From SCBR16-9 sp964537975 (GTDB lineage Bacteria > Hydrogenedentota > Hydrogenedentia > Hydrogenedentales > SCBR16-9), in assembly GCA_964537975.1 (NCBI GenBank), contig CAZIDP010000003.1:62001-126000 (forward strand): DNA of 64,000 nt, given 5' to 3'. Below the pieces are notes generated by a model. It saw only the letters and a program-made list of their open reading frames with translations, did no database searches and had not been told where the DNA came from. The translations under genes were made by a program, and so were the position numbers. This document shows, piece after piece, positions 53,758 through 62,541 of the stretch (positions are counted from its first letter, which is position 1; each line of letters opens with the position of its first letter).

Positions 53758-54288
53758 ATGATGAAACCCAAAAAAATAATTTCTACCGTACTGCTTGCTT
53801 TCGTTGCCGTCAGCATTGTAGCACTCGTTAACAAGGAAATGCAGGTACCAGAAGACTCTCGTGCTGCCGAGATTGATGTCGTACAACATACACTTGATGA
53901 TACAGGTGAATCTGATGGTGTTGTCATTTCAGACTCCGGAAGTGAACGCGTTGTTGCGTTTTATTTTCACGGGAACATGCGCTGTGCATCCTGTCGCACG
54001 CTGGAACAATATGCACGTGATGCCATGAATTCCGGGTTTGGTGATGAGTTGAATAGTGGACAATTGGTGTTTAAAGAAATCAATGTAGAATCACCGGGGA
54101 ACCAGCACTATATACAAGATTTTCAATTGACAAACCGTTCCATTGTAGTTGCCCGATATGATGCAGATGGTGAACTTGCGTCATGGAAAAATCTGGAGCA
54201 AGTTTGGAACTTATTGCGAGACAATGACGAGTTTAATTCGTATGTCCAGGGGGAAACCCGGGTGTTGTTGGAAGGTTTGTCTGGATGA
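53758..54288 (+). CDS. arsF: ArsF-like secreted or membrane-anchored redox protein
   Basis: 176 residues with an N-terminal signal/anchor (1-25) and then a thioredoxin-like domain with the pair MRCASC (Cys76, Cys79) in VVAFYFHGNMRCASCRTLE, the ArsF-family signature. Proposed to work with ArsE and ArsG in the reduction and export of nitroaromatic arsenicals such as roxarsone. Its TGA overlaps the ATG of arsG by four bases. Function is by family and order. Confidence 0.75.
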   Translation: MMKPKKIISTVLLAFVAVSIVALVNKEMQVPEDSRAAEIDVVQHTLDDTGESDGVVISDSGSERVVAFYFHGNMRCASCRTLEQYARDAMNSGFGDELNSGQLVFKEINVESPGNQHYIQDFQLTNRSIVVARYDADGELASWKNLEQVWNLLRDNDEFNSYVQGETRVLLEGLSG

Positions 54289-54980
54289 TTGAGCTGATTG
54301 TAGCAACGCTGACTGCTTTTTGGCTTGGAGTCCTTACATCAATCAGTCCCTGTCCTTTAGCAACCAATATCGCGGCTGTTTCATATGTGAGTAAGCGTGT
54401 GGGGGAGCCGCACAATGTTTTCCTTGCAGGTCTCCTGTATACACTGGGACGTACCCTGACCTATCTTGTACTGGGTATTGTGCTGGTCTATAGCCTGCTC
54501 TCGGCACCGTCGCTTTCATTTGTTCTACAAAAATACATGAACATGGTGCTTGGGCCGCTTCTGATTCTAGTAGGGATGGTGCTTCTTGAGCTTATCACCT
54601 TCAACATAGGCTCAGGTGGAATCAGCGAAAAAATGCGTCAGCGGGTCGAACAGTCCGGTATCTGGGGCGCTGGCTTATTGGGGATTCTCTTTGCCTTGTC
54701 ATTCTGTCCTACCTCTGCCGCCTTGTTTTTTGGCAGTTTGTTGCCCTTGGCTGTTCAGCAACAATCGGGTGTATTATTACCAGCAAGCTACGGCTTGGCT
54801 ACTGGCCTGCCGGTATTGTTGTTTGCGGTGTGCATTGCCCTGGGAGCCAATTGGGTGGCGCGTGTTTATGGCAAGGTGGTTGCATTTGAAAAATATGCCC
54901 GCTATGTGACAGGTACTATTTTTATCCTGGTTGGAATCTATTATACTTTAGCACATGCTTTTGGAATATCACTTACCTGA
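54285..54980 (+). CDS. arsG: ArsG-like CcdA/DsbD-type membrane transporter
   Basis: 231 residues, six transmembrane segments of the CcdA/DsbD-beta fold: FWLGVLTSISPCPLATNIAAV (Cys23), a middle LGLGIVLVY-type helix, and LGILFALSFCPTSAALFFGSLLP with the second cysteine. In arsEFG clusters this protein carries aromatic arsenicals or electrons across the membrane. Overlap with arsF by ATGA shows coupling. Last gene of the operon; the region beyond is noncoding and no clear terminator is seen. Confidence 0.78.
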   Translation: MIELIVATLTAFWLGVLTSISPCPLATNIAAVSYVSKRVGEPHNVFLAGLLYTLGRTLTYLVLGIVLVYSLLSAPSLSFVLQKYMNMVLGPLLILVGMVLLELITFNIGSGGISEKMRQRVEQSGIWGAGLLGILFALSFCPTSAALFFGSLLPLAVQQQSGVLLPASYGLATGLPVLLFAVCIALGANWVARVYGKVVAFEKYARYVTGTIFILVGIYYTLAHAFGISLT

Positions 54981-56166
54981 TAATCCTTACTTGTTACGTG
55001 TTGGCTTGCTTATTCGAAAGTAGGTCAATTTTTGCCCATTTCAAAACTGGCTATCAAGTTCTTTCATCCAGGGCTTATCCCAATTTGTACAACATATTGG
55101 GCAGTGTGGGAAATCACATCTTAATCATTTCAATTCAGGTTAACCTTCAAAAAGTGTGGGATATAACACCTGCCCAATAATTATTCTGAATACGTGTATT
55201 CCGAGATTCTCATGAATCCTGTTACTCATCATTCAAGATACATTTCTACGCACAAATTCTTGTGAGCTGGGTATCATCAAACCATTCCAACCTTAGCAAA
55301 ATTCTGCCAGTACACGGTCCTCAATTACATCAACCTCTGGATTGTGATGTCTATGGTTGAAGATATGATCATCGATTTGAGACCGATACCAGGCAATGAG
55401 ATGAGCTGTATGAGCATTGGCCTTTGGCATCAGGCTGCATCAACTTTCTCCTCACAAATGTGTATCCATCCTTTCCTTTTTTTGAACCCTATTTTGTGTA
55501 AAAGAATACCGTTACATAAAACATACAGTGGCGGACAAGCTATAAAATGGGGGATGAATTTTATTACATGTTTCATTTTGAAACCATAAATGAAAACAAC
55601 TCCTTGAGATAGCAACAAGTTTCATTTTATTTGCTATTACACTCCCCTCAATTTTCCCTACACATTTCTACAGAATTTTGTCCAAAATAAGACACTTAAA
55701 ATTATTTTTTTCTTAGTGTTTCATAAATAAACATTCAAGGTGATATAGATTTTTTTATTGTTTTCTTCAAAATGAAACATAAGATTTCGTACTGAAAATC
55801 TTAGGTAACTGAAATGTATCATGATGAATATAAGATTCGTATATTATTGTAATAAAAGAAGTTATGCGTAATTATTCATATTATAAGTTAGGTATATATT
55901 TGAATTTGTAAATTTCAAAAAAGGAATGAGCAAAAAAATGTCAAGGGCTATTTTGTATGTGTTTCATTATGGTATATTATGTTGTCACTCATAATCGCCG
56001 CTGGGCATTATGAGGCTGATTGAAAAATAACATAATATATATTATCAGACGTTAAGTTGATTATTGAAACAATTGCTAGTTTTGCTTTTGTGCTCTCTTT
56101 TAGAACATGAAGACACAATAATTCTTGAATGCTACCCTACTATGAGCGCATGGACCATGAATCAGC
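54981..56166. other. AT-rich noncoding region with repeated GTTTCAT sites
   Basis: About 1.2 kb with no supported gene. A GTTTCAT-core motif recurs five times (near 55570, 55619, 55718, 55778 reversed, 55961), once as the perfect dyad GTTTCA-TTT-TGAAAC (55570-55584), suggesting a protein-binding array. A 9-bp pair ATTGGGCAG/CTGCCCAAT (55096-55104 and 55170-55178) could fold downstream of arsG. On the minus strand a 45-codon frame (55293-55430; MPKANAHTAHLIAWYRSQ...) looks protein-like but has no ribosome-binding site and may be a gene remnant. Confidence 0.45.
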
Positions 56167-56505
56167 TCAAGATTTTGGGTCTGGGAATGGAATGATGGCG
56201 GGTTTTTCTGGCGTGAATTCGACCAGCAAGGACTGTAATTTGGAATGCATTTTATCCAGGCTGATCATTATTTCGCGTGTATCCTGGTCTCGTTCATGGT
56301 TTGATTGATACAATGCGGCAGCCATGTAAAAAGCTGTTAGTTGAAAGAAATACAATGTGTCAATGCGTGAGGCATTGTTTTCAACTTCGATAAGTTTCTT
56401 GGTGATTTGTGCTGCGATCTTTTCCGTGGTAGCCGGGTCCTGGATGACTGGTACGCGAACCACTGACTGTCCCAGCGTGACTTGCATCCAGGTATCAGAG
56501 TTCAT
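56167..56505 (-). CDS. ZapA-like cell-division protein
   Basis: 112 residues with the ZapA pattern: a beta hairpin (MQVTLGQSVVRVPV), then PATTEKIAAQITKKLIEVEN, and RIDTLYFFQLTAFYMAAALYQ, followed by a coiled coil. ZapA cross-links FtsZ filaments at the division ring. It lies downstream of pheT as in many Gram-positive genomes, overlapping the preceding coiled-coil gene by four bases. The homology is weak, but position supports it. Confidence 0.68.
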   Translation of the reverse strand: MNSDTWMQVTLGQSVVRVPVIQDPATTEKIAAQITKKLIEVENNASRIDTLYFFQLTAFYMAAALYQSNHERDQDTREIMISLDKMHSKLQSLLVEFTPEKPAIIPFPDPKS

Positions 56506-56816
56506 TGTCGCAAGCTTTCACCCAGGACCTTGGTGTGTGTCAAGATAAACTCCAGACGCTCCCTAAGGTCATTCTGTATTGCTCGGAATCGAGCATTCTC
56601 CTCATAAACAGAAGTCATGGCATCTGCTTGTTCACGTAAAATATTAAGCTCTTTTTCTTGTGACCAATGCTCTTTGCGCAATTGATCATGTTGTTTTTTA
56701 AACTGTAAATTTTGCTCCTTGTGATGATGCATAACCTCCCCTATTGAATCAATCGTACCATCAAGTTGAATCAAGAGATTTTTCAACATGGAGTTCAACG
56801 TAGTTCTGCTCCGCAT
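56502..56816 (-). CDS. small coiled-coil protein, possibly ZapB-like
   Basis: 104 residues, nearly all alpha-helical coiled coil with Glu/Lys/Gln heptads (LRKEHWSQEKELNILREQADAM, ENARFRAIQNDLRERL). No membrane segment. Position between pheT and zapA suggests a ZapB-type partner; sequence alone does not show it. The ATG used overlaps pheT by 22 bp; an internal ATG nine codons on (MLKNLL) is possible. Confidence 0.55.
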   Translation of the reverse strand: MRSRTTLNSMLKNLLIQLDGTIDSIGEVMHHHKEQNLQFKKQHDQLRKEHWSQEKELNILREQADAMTSVYEENARFRAIQNDLRERLEFILTHTKVLGESLRQ

Positions 56817-59191
56817 TCTTTTTGCAATGTTTTGAGAATCTTATCCCAGGACTTCTGGGTATCATTATCTGTTAGCGTACGATCCATAGCCTGAAAAGTC
56901 AAACCGATGGCGATGCTTTTCTTGCCTTCAGCTACAGGCTTGCCTCGATACACATCAAATATTTCAACTTGGTGTAGTAAATTACCACCAGCTATTTTCG
57001 TATAATTCATTATATCATTGGCTGTGATGTGCTCTTCAACAATGATTGCCATATCTCGAAGAGAAGCTGGAAACGCCGAGATTTCTTTAAATTGTGGCAC
57101 TGCTTGAGGAATGTTCAGGAGCATGGTCAAGTCCAGTTCAGCCATATAGGTTTCACGACCAATATCGTAATTTCTTCGTACATGTTTGTTAACTTGACCA
57201 ATATGTCCCAAAGTTTGCTCACCAATTTTTAACGTTGCTGAAACACCTTGCTGGAACGGTTCAAAAGTGCTATTGACATAATTAACTTCAACTGCAAAGA
57301 AGTCCGTAATGGCTTCAACACATCCTTTTAAATCATAAAAATCAACATTTTCTGTTGTTTTGCTCCAATGGTTGGGTTTGCGCTGACCAGACAATGCGAT
57401 AGATAGGCGTAATGGTTCGTTGGGAAGCAATTCCCCTGGAATCGGATAATACACCGGACCCAGTTCAAAAACAGCAACAGAAGTTGCCCCTTTGTTGAGG
57501 TTACGTGCTACGTTATTCAGCAATGCTGGAATTATTGATGTTCTCATTCCTGCTTGTTTTTCCGATAAAGGATTTTCCAACATGACCATGTCCAGATAAT
57601 TGCCGACAAGGCCAGCATTCTGAATATCCTCAGCGCAACTGAATGTCCAGTGATATACTTCGGTGAGTCCTTTATCAACCAGAAAATGTTTTAATGCCCA
57701 GATAACCTGTTCCTGTGGTGCAAAGCATTGGTTGGTTGGTCGCACTCGCGGTAAGGTCATTGGGATGTTGTCAAAACTAAAAAAACGACCAACCTCTTCT
57801 ATAAGGTCCGCTTCCAGAGTTACATCGTATCTCCAGGACGGTACTTTAAAGACTGCATTTTCTTCAGTTTCCGATACCAATTCAAATCCAAGATTAATCA
57901 ATATCTGTATCTGTTGCTGTGAGGGAATTTCAACACCCAAGACTTTATTCGTACGCGTGTACCGTAATCCTACACCATGCCCACCAAGAGGTGTCGGATA
58001 GGAATCGAATACACCCGTGCAAACTTTTGCTTCTGCCAGTTGTTGCATCAACATGGCAGCGCGGTTGAGTGCGTACGCTGCCATAACAGGGTCTGCACCC
58101 CGCTGGAAGCGTTGCGATGACTCGGTTATCAGACCCAATTTACGGGAAGTTTTCCGGATGGATTGTGGTTTAAAAACGGCACTCTCAAGGAATATTTGCG
58201 TGGTATTATCCCCCACTTCGCTGGTTGAGCCTCCCATTACCCCAGCAACACATTGTGGTGATTTCCCATCGGCGATCACCAAGATGTCTTCATCCAGTTC
58301 CCGGTTTACATCATCGAGTGTGGTAATCGGTTCCTTGGATTTGGCGCACCGTACTACGATACGATTTTCAGCTAGCAGTTTGTGATCAAAAGCATGGAGT
58401 GGTTGGCCGGTTTCCAGCAGGACATAGTTTGTGATGTCGACAATATTGTTAATTGGGCGTTGTCCTGCGGCCAGCAAGCGTCGGCATAGCCAATCTGGTG
58501 AAGGTGCAACTTTTACATTTGTCAGTACCCGACCCAGATACCGTGGGCACAAATCGGTGTCTTGTACCGTTAATGCACACAAAGATTCAATAGGGGTATC
58601 ACATTCCTCCACGGTCACCGCTGGAATCTTCAATTCACTCCCTTGCAATGCAGCCAATTCACGGGCAACCCCGATCATGCTTGCCCAGTCTCCCCTGTTC
58701 GGCGTGATTTCAATTTCGAAGATGGTATCATTGAGTCCCAGTATCGGTTTAATATCAGCACCAACAGGCAGATCTGGAGGTAAAATCAATAAGCCTGCGT
58801 GGTCTTCCCCCAATCCCAGCTCTTTTGCGGAACACATCATGCCTTGAGACTCTAAACCACGCATTTTCCTTCTGGTGATAGTAAAATTACCTGGTAATGT
58901 GGCACCTACCACTGCGGTGGGTACCTTGTCCCCCACGTTCATATTTTTGGCGCCGCAGACAATTTGTAATGGTTCAGAATCATTCACCCGGGTTTTGCAT
59001 ACAACCAATTTGTCTGCGTCCGGGTGGGGTTCTATTGATTCTATTTGACCTACAAAAATGCTGGATATTTCTTTACCCGGTTGTATGATGGATTCGATTT
59101 CCAAACCGAGCATGGTAAGTTGATGTGCCAGCTCTTCAACAGTGTAATTAACATCAACATATTCTTTTAACCAATTAAGGGAAACTCGCAT
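56795..59191 (-). CDS. pheT: phenylalanyl-tRNA synthetase beta subunit
   Basis: 798 residues, standard length for bacterial PheT. It begins MRVSLNWLKEYVDV. The tRNA-binding EMAP-like domain includes EPHPDADKLVVCKTRV, followed by B3/B4 (editing), B5 (NKVLGVEIPSQQ) and the C-terminal FDX-ACB domain with EISAFPASLRDMAIIVE. It forms the alpha2-beta2 synthetase with PheS. Start overlaps the pheS stop by one base (TAATG). Confidence 0.98.
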   Translation of the reverse strand: MRVSLNWLKEYVDVNYTVEELAHQLTMLGLEIESIIQPGKEISSIFVGQIESIEPHPDADKLVVCKTRVNDSEPLQIVCGAKNMNVGDKVPTAVVGATLPGNFTITRRKMRGLESQGMMCSAKELGLGEDHAGLLILPPDLPVGADIKPILGLNDTIFEIEITPNRGDWASMIGVARELAALQGSELKIPAVTVEECDTPIESLCALTVQDTDLCPRYLGRVLTNVKVAPSPDWLCRRLLAAGQRPINNIVDITNYVLLETGQPLHAFDHKLLAENRIVVRCAKSKEPITTLDDVNRELDEDILVIADGKSPQCVAGVMGGSTSEVGDNTTQIFLESAVFKPQSIRKTSRKLGLITESSQRFQRGADPVMAAYALNRAAMLMQQLAEAKVCTGVFDSYPTPLGGHGVGLRYTRTNKVLGVEIPSQQQIQILINLGFELVSETEENAVFKVPSWRYDVTLEADLIEEVGRFFSFDNIPMTLPRVRPTNQCFAPQEQVIWALKHFLVDKGLTEVYHWTFSCAEDIQNAGLVGNYLDMVMLENPLSEKQAGMRTSIIPALLNNVARNLNKGATSVAVFELGPVYYPIPGELLPNEPLRLSIALSGQRKPNHWSKTTENVDFYDLKGCVEAITDFFAVEVNYVNSTFEPFQQGVSATLKIGEQTLGHIGQVNKHVRRNYDIGRETYMAELDLTMLLNIPQAVPQFKEISAFPASLRDMAIIVEEHITANDIMNYTKIAGGNLLHQVEIFDVYRGKPVAEGKKSIAIGLTFQAMDRTLTDNDTQKSWDKILKTLQKECGAELR

Positions 59192-60207
59192 TAGAATTGC
59201 TCCAAAAATCTCAGATCATTTTCAAATAAATGGGCGATACCGTTAATAGCGTGGCGTTGCACCGCCAGGCGGTCCAATCCCATTCCAAAGGCAAACCCGG
59301 TATACTTTTCTGTATCATATCCAGCATATTCAAAAACACGCGGATGTACCATACCGCATCCGAGTAATTCAACCCAGCCACTGTGTTTGCATACACGACA
59401 TCCCTGACCGCCACAAACCGAACACGAAATATCCATTTCGGCTGATGGTTCGGTGAAAGGAAAAAAGTGTGGCCTGAATCGCACCTTGGTATCAGCACCA
59501 AAAAACGCATGTACAAAGTGTAACAAGGTTCCCTTAAGGTCTCCGAAAGTGACATCTTCATCAACCAGCAGGCCTTCCAGTTGGTTGAACATCGGACTGT
59601 GACTGGCATCGTTGTCAACACGATAGGTACGGCCTGGTACAATGACAGCGACCGGCGGCTGGGTGCGTTCCATAACACGCATTTGTACAGGAGAAGTGTG
59701 GGTGCGAAGTACAACGCCGGGCTTGACAAAAAATGTGTCATGAGAATCGCGTGCCGGATGATCCGGTGGCGTATTCAAGCTATCAAAGTTATAATATTCA
59801 GTTTCAACGTCCGGGCCAGTAGCGACTTGAAATCCGAGTGACTGAAAAATTCTGATTATATCCTCTGTCACCTGACTGATCGGGTGCAAATGACCTTTTG
59901 ATGGACAACGTCCAGGCAATGTGATATCCAGTGCGCTGACTTCAGATTGTCGATTCTCTTCCAATGCTTCCAGAACGTTCTTGCGGTCTTCCAGAACTTC
60001 AGCGATAGCCAGTTTAACTTCATTTGCCAATTGGCCCAGTATGGGGCGTTCCTCTGGTGACACCTGACCAAGGCCACGGAGTATTTCGGTGACTTTTCCC
60101 TTGCGCCCCAGGAACTTAACACGAGCATGATCTAATGATTGTAAATCTTGCAGTGTATTTATTTCATATAGCGCTTCATTGCGTAATAATTCCAATTCAG
60201 CTTTCAT
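59191..60207 (-). CDS. pheS: phenylalanyl-tRNA synthetase alpha subunit
   Basis: 338 residues from the ATG encoding MKAELELLRN, preceded by GAGGAA; an upstream GTG would add six residues with no ribosome-binding site. Class II catalytic core with motif 2 TSPVQMRVME, RTYRVDNDASHSPMFNQLEG and motif 3 GFAFGMGLDRLAVQRH. A Cys-rich insertion (CSVCGGQGCRVCKHSGW) looks like a zinc-binding variant seen in some PheS. Co-transcribed with pheT and the division genes. Confidence 0.97.
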   Translation of the reverse strand: MKAELELLRNEALYEINTLQDLQSLDHARVKFLGRKGKVTEILRGLGQVSPEERPILGQLANEVKLAIAEVLEDRKNVLEALEENRQSEVSALDITLPGRCPSKGHLHPISQVTEDIIRIFQSLGFQVATGPDVETEYYNFDSLNTPPDHPARDSHDTFFVKPGVVLRTHTSPVQMRVMERTQPPVAVIVPGRTYRVDNDASHSPMFNQLEGLLVDEDVTFGDLKGTLLHFVHAFFGADTKVRFRPHFFPFTEPSAEMDISCSVCGGQGCRVCKHSGWVELLGCGMVHPRVFEYAGYDTEKYTGFAFGMGLDRLAVQRHAINGIAHLFENDLRFLEQF

Positions 60208-60289
60208 TCGTTCCTCATCATACACCGTTGCATATTAAAGCAGTTCTTTGTTGCTACAAAATGATTATAATCTATATAACTAAGTACAG

Positions 60290-60961
60290 TTATGCGTATA
60301 ACGCACGCCCAATACGTACTTCAGTCGCACCTTCCTCTATCGCTATCTCAAAATCATCCGTCATTCCCATCGAACGTATTGGTAATCCCAAGTCGTCCGC
60401 ACATATTCGTAACTCACTGAATACCTGACGTAAAACAATTTGTTCAGCTCCATATGGCGCCATAGTCATCAAACCGCATACCTTGAGTCGATCCAGTTTA
60501 CGTATGTCGTTAAAGATGGTGTCCAGTTCTACCGGGGTAAAGCCCTGTTTTGTTGATTCACCAGAAATATTCAGTTCCAGCAGAATATCAATACTTATAT
60601 CTGCTTCGTCACATTGACGCTGCAAGCTTTCAGCAGCTTTATATCGTTCGATTGAATCAATACGCTTAAATAAAGATATAGCCTTACGGATTTTTCGGCG
60701 TTGTAATGGACCAATCATGTGCCAGACAACCGATGTATCATTTAAGGTTTGAATTTTATCCGCAGCTATTTCGATACGATTCTCGGCGAAATGTGTGACT
60801 CCTAAATTGCGCAATATGCGAATCTCTTCGATGCTCACTTCCTTGGTCACAGCAATCAGGCGAACACCGGGCAATGTATGTTCTGAGCGTTTTTGTGCAG
60901 CAGAAATACGTTGGTTGATATTGTCAAGATTCTTCTTTATGTGTTCTGAATTGGCGAACAT
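60290..60961 (-). CDS. YggS-family PLP-homeostasis protein
   Basis: PLP-binding protein of the alanine-racemase-like fold (YggS/PLPBP), regulating vitamin B6 and amino-acid metabolism. Signatures are RLIAVTKEVSIEEI with the PLP lysine, HFAENRIE, WHMIGPLQRRKIRKAI, and the C-terminal RSMGMTDDFEIAIEEGATEVRIGRALY. From the ATG at MFANSEHI it has 223 residues, a family-typical length; an upstream start would run into a terminator-like hairpin. Monocistronic between TPR and pheS genes, 82 bp before pheS. Confidence 0.93.
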   Translation of the reverse strand: MFANSEHIKKNLDNINQRISAAQKRSEHTLPGVRLIAVTKEVSIEEIRILRNLGVTHFAENRIEIAADKIQTLNDTSVVWHMIGPLQRRKIRKAISLFKRIDSIERYKAAESLQRQCDEADISIDILLELNISGESTKQGFTPVELDTIFNDIRKLDRLKVCGLMTMAPYGAEQIVLRQVFSELRICADDLGLPIRSMGMTDDFEIAIEEGATEVRIGRALYA

Positions 60962-61007
60962 GTCCGTATTAATCAAGGTCGCAAATATACTGGTATGGTA
61001 TTGGAAA

Positions 61008-61040
61008 GAAAGACGCCCTCTTCCCGCCAGGACGTCTTTC
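61008..61040 (-). terminator. probable terminator after the TPR gene
   Basis: Arms GAAAGACG and CGTCTTTC (8 bp, perfect) close a 17-base GC-rich loop, with an interrupted T-run (TTTCTTTCC) on the minus strand. It lies 60 bp past the TPR gene stop and before the YggS start, so it likely separates the two transcripts. Confidence 0.55.
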
Positions 61041-61099
61041 ACATAATGTTTCAATCAGATATTTGAAAATGATAATGATTGATCTCAGCTAAAAAATAT

Positions 61100-62533
61100 T
61101 CAAGAAGTTGCCGTGTTGTTAGGTGGTTTACCCATACAGTCATCACCATCCATTTGACGTAATTCCCATTTTTGCTCAGAAAGAGATCGGGGAATGTCGT
61201 GGTCTTGTTTGATACGGATAATCATCTCCGAAGCTTCTTCAAAGAAGTCTGCGCTTTCCCACCGTGCGTGGTCTAACATGGCAATAGCTTCTAATGGGCG
61301 GTTCTGCTCTACCAGGTTCAAGGCATCCATCCGCAGTTTACGTCCCAGTGCGAATGGGTCATCGATTTCATCCCATATTTCACGTGACAACTGGAAGTTC
61401 TCTTCAGCCGTTTTGCGATGCTCTTCAGCAACAGACGGGTCCGTTGCTTCCTGGGCTAGCTTCAAGGCTTCCTCAGCACGTTGTTCATATATCATGCCAG
61501 TATTGCGTTGGATAAATCGCGGCGCGACTTCCTGGGCGGTGGTTTGCTCTGGAAAGCGTCTCTGGTATTCTATCCATCCGGCACGCGCCTCGGCATATTG
61601 CCCGTTACGTTCTAATGCGATATTTAATTGACGAGGTACCCAGACATCGTGTGGTTGACGTACTGCTTCAGACAAGTAGCGAACCGCATTAGCGTAATCG
61701 CTCAATTTATTGCTGTATATGGTGTACCCTAAATCAAAATATAACTTGTAATTTCGCGGATTATTGCGAATTCCATCTTTCAGAAAATCGGCACCAATAT
61801 AGTAATACTGCTCTTTCTCGCCGACACAAGCCGCATACTGTGGATCCCATTCTTTTAAATGTTCTGGTGTATCCATCATCTTGGCGGTGATATTATAGGC
61901 AAGATGCCAGGCACCTACCAGATAGGCATCGACAAATTGCGGGTCCAGCGTGACGCAAGTCCGCATAAGCGGAATCATGCGGTGAACCATGCCCTGATGC
62001 CAATATCGATCTACCTGTAACCAGATAAAGTTGGCTGCTACCTGTCGGAAACCCAAAAATAAATTCATCAGGTTAACTTCACCTGCCAAGGCATCTGCAT
62101 ATACCAAGTTTTGAGCGAATAACAAGTTGCGTTCACGAACATTTTGCACAAAATCTTCTCGAACATCTTGTAGCATAGCGCTTTTTGCTACTCGCCAAAT
62201 AATGTCATTGTTTTCAGCATCACTGGCCAGTATGCCGATTCGACTGAGTTCACGGCCTTCAAATACCAATTCACTTTGCTCGATATTGGGTAAATTGATG
62301 CGACCGTCAGCATTCGCTGATTCAACACTTGAAATTACCTGTGCATACAATTCCTGATCATTATAATCCGGGTTCCAATTGTCCAATAATCTTTCATTGG
62401 TCGCTGCAGACAGTATCCAGTGATAAAATGCTTGTGCTGTACGGGTATGATGTACTTGTCGCCCCTGAAATACAGCCACCGACAAAAGCAGTAACACTAT
62501 AACAGCAATGGAGAGATTAGGATACTTTTTCAT
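61100..62533 (-). CDS. membrane-anchored TPR-type protein
   Basis: 477 residues from MKKYPNLSIAVIVLLLLS, preceded by AGGGA; a longer in-frame start overlaps the permease gene. One N-terminal transmembrane segment (7-22), then a helical region with several TPR-like units: VAANFIWLQVDRYWHQGM, LRYLSEAVRQPHDVWVPRQLNIALERNGQYAEARAGWIEY, and AEEALKLAQEATDPSVAEEHRKTAEENFQLSREIWDEI. Probably a scaffold for the ABC exporter encoded immediately upstream, or an independent cell-envelope assembly factor. Unknown specific function. Confidence 0.7.
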   Translation of the reverse strand: MKKYPNLSIAVIVLLLLSVAVFQGRQVHHTRTAQAFYHWILSAATNERLLDNWNPDYNDQELYAQVISSVESANADGRINLPNIEQSELVFEGRELSRIGILASDAENNDIIWRVAKSAMLQDVREDFVQNVRERNLLFAQNLVYADALAGEVNLMNLFLGFRQVAANFIWLQVDRYWHQGMVHRMIPLMRTCVTLDPQFVDAYLVGAWHLAYNITAKMMDTPEHLKEWDPQYAACVGEKEQYYYIGADFLKDGIRNNPRNYKLYFDLGYTIYSNKLSDYANAVRYLSEAVRQPHDVWVPRQLNIALERNGQYAEARAGWIEYQRRFPEQTTAQEVAPRFIQRNTGMIYEQRAEEALKLAQEATDPSVAEEHRKTAEENFQLSREIWDEIDDPFALGRKLRMDALNLVEQNRPLEAIAMLDHARWESADFFEEASEMIIRIKQDHDIPRSLSEQKWELRQMDGDDCMGKPPNNTATS

Positions 62534-62541
62534 AGAGTTCC

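Noticed and set aside
54998..55180. 60-codon plus-strand frame after arsG
   Set aside because: No ribosome-binding site, no domain, and very AT-rich; probably noncoding.
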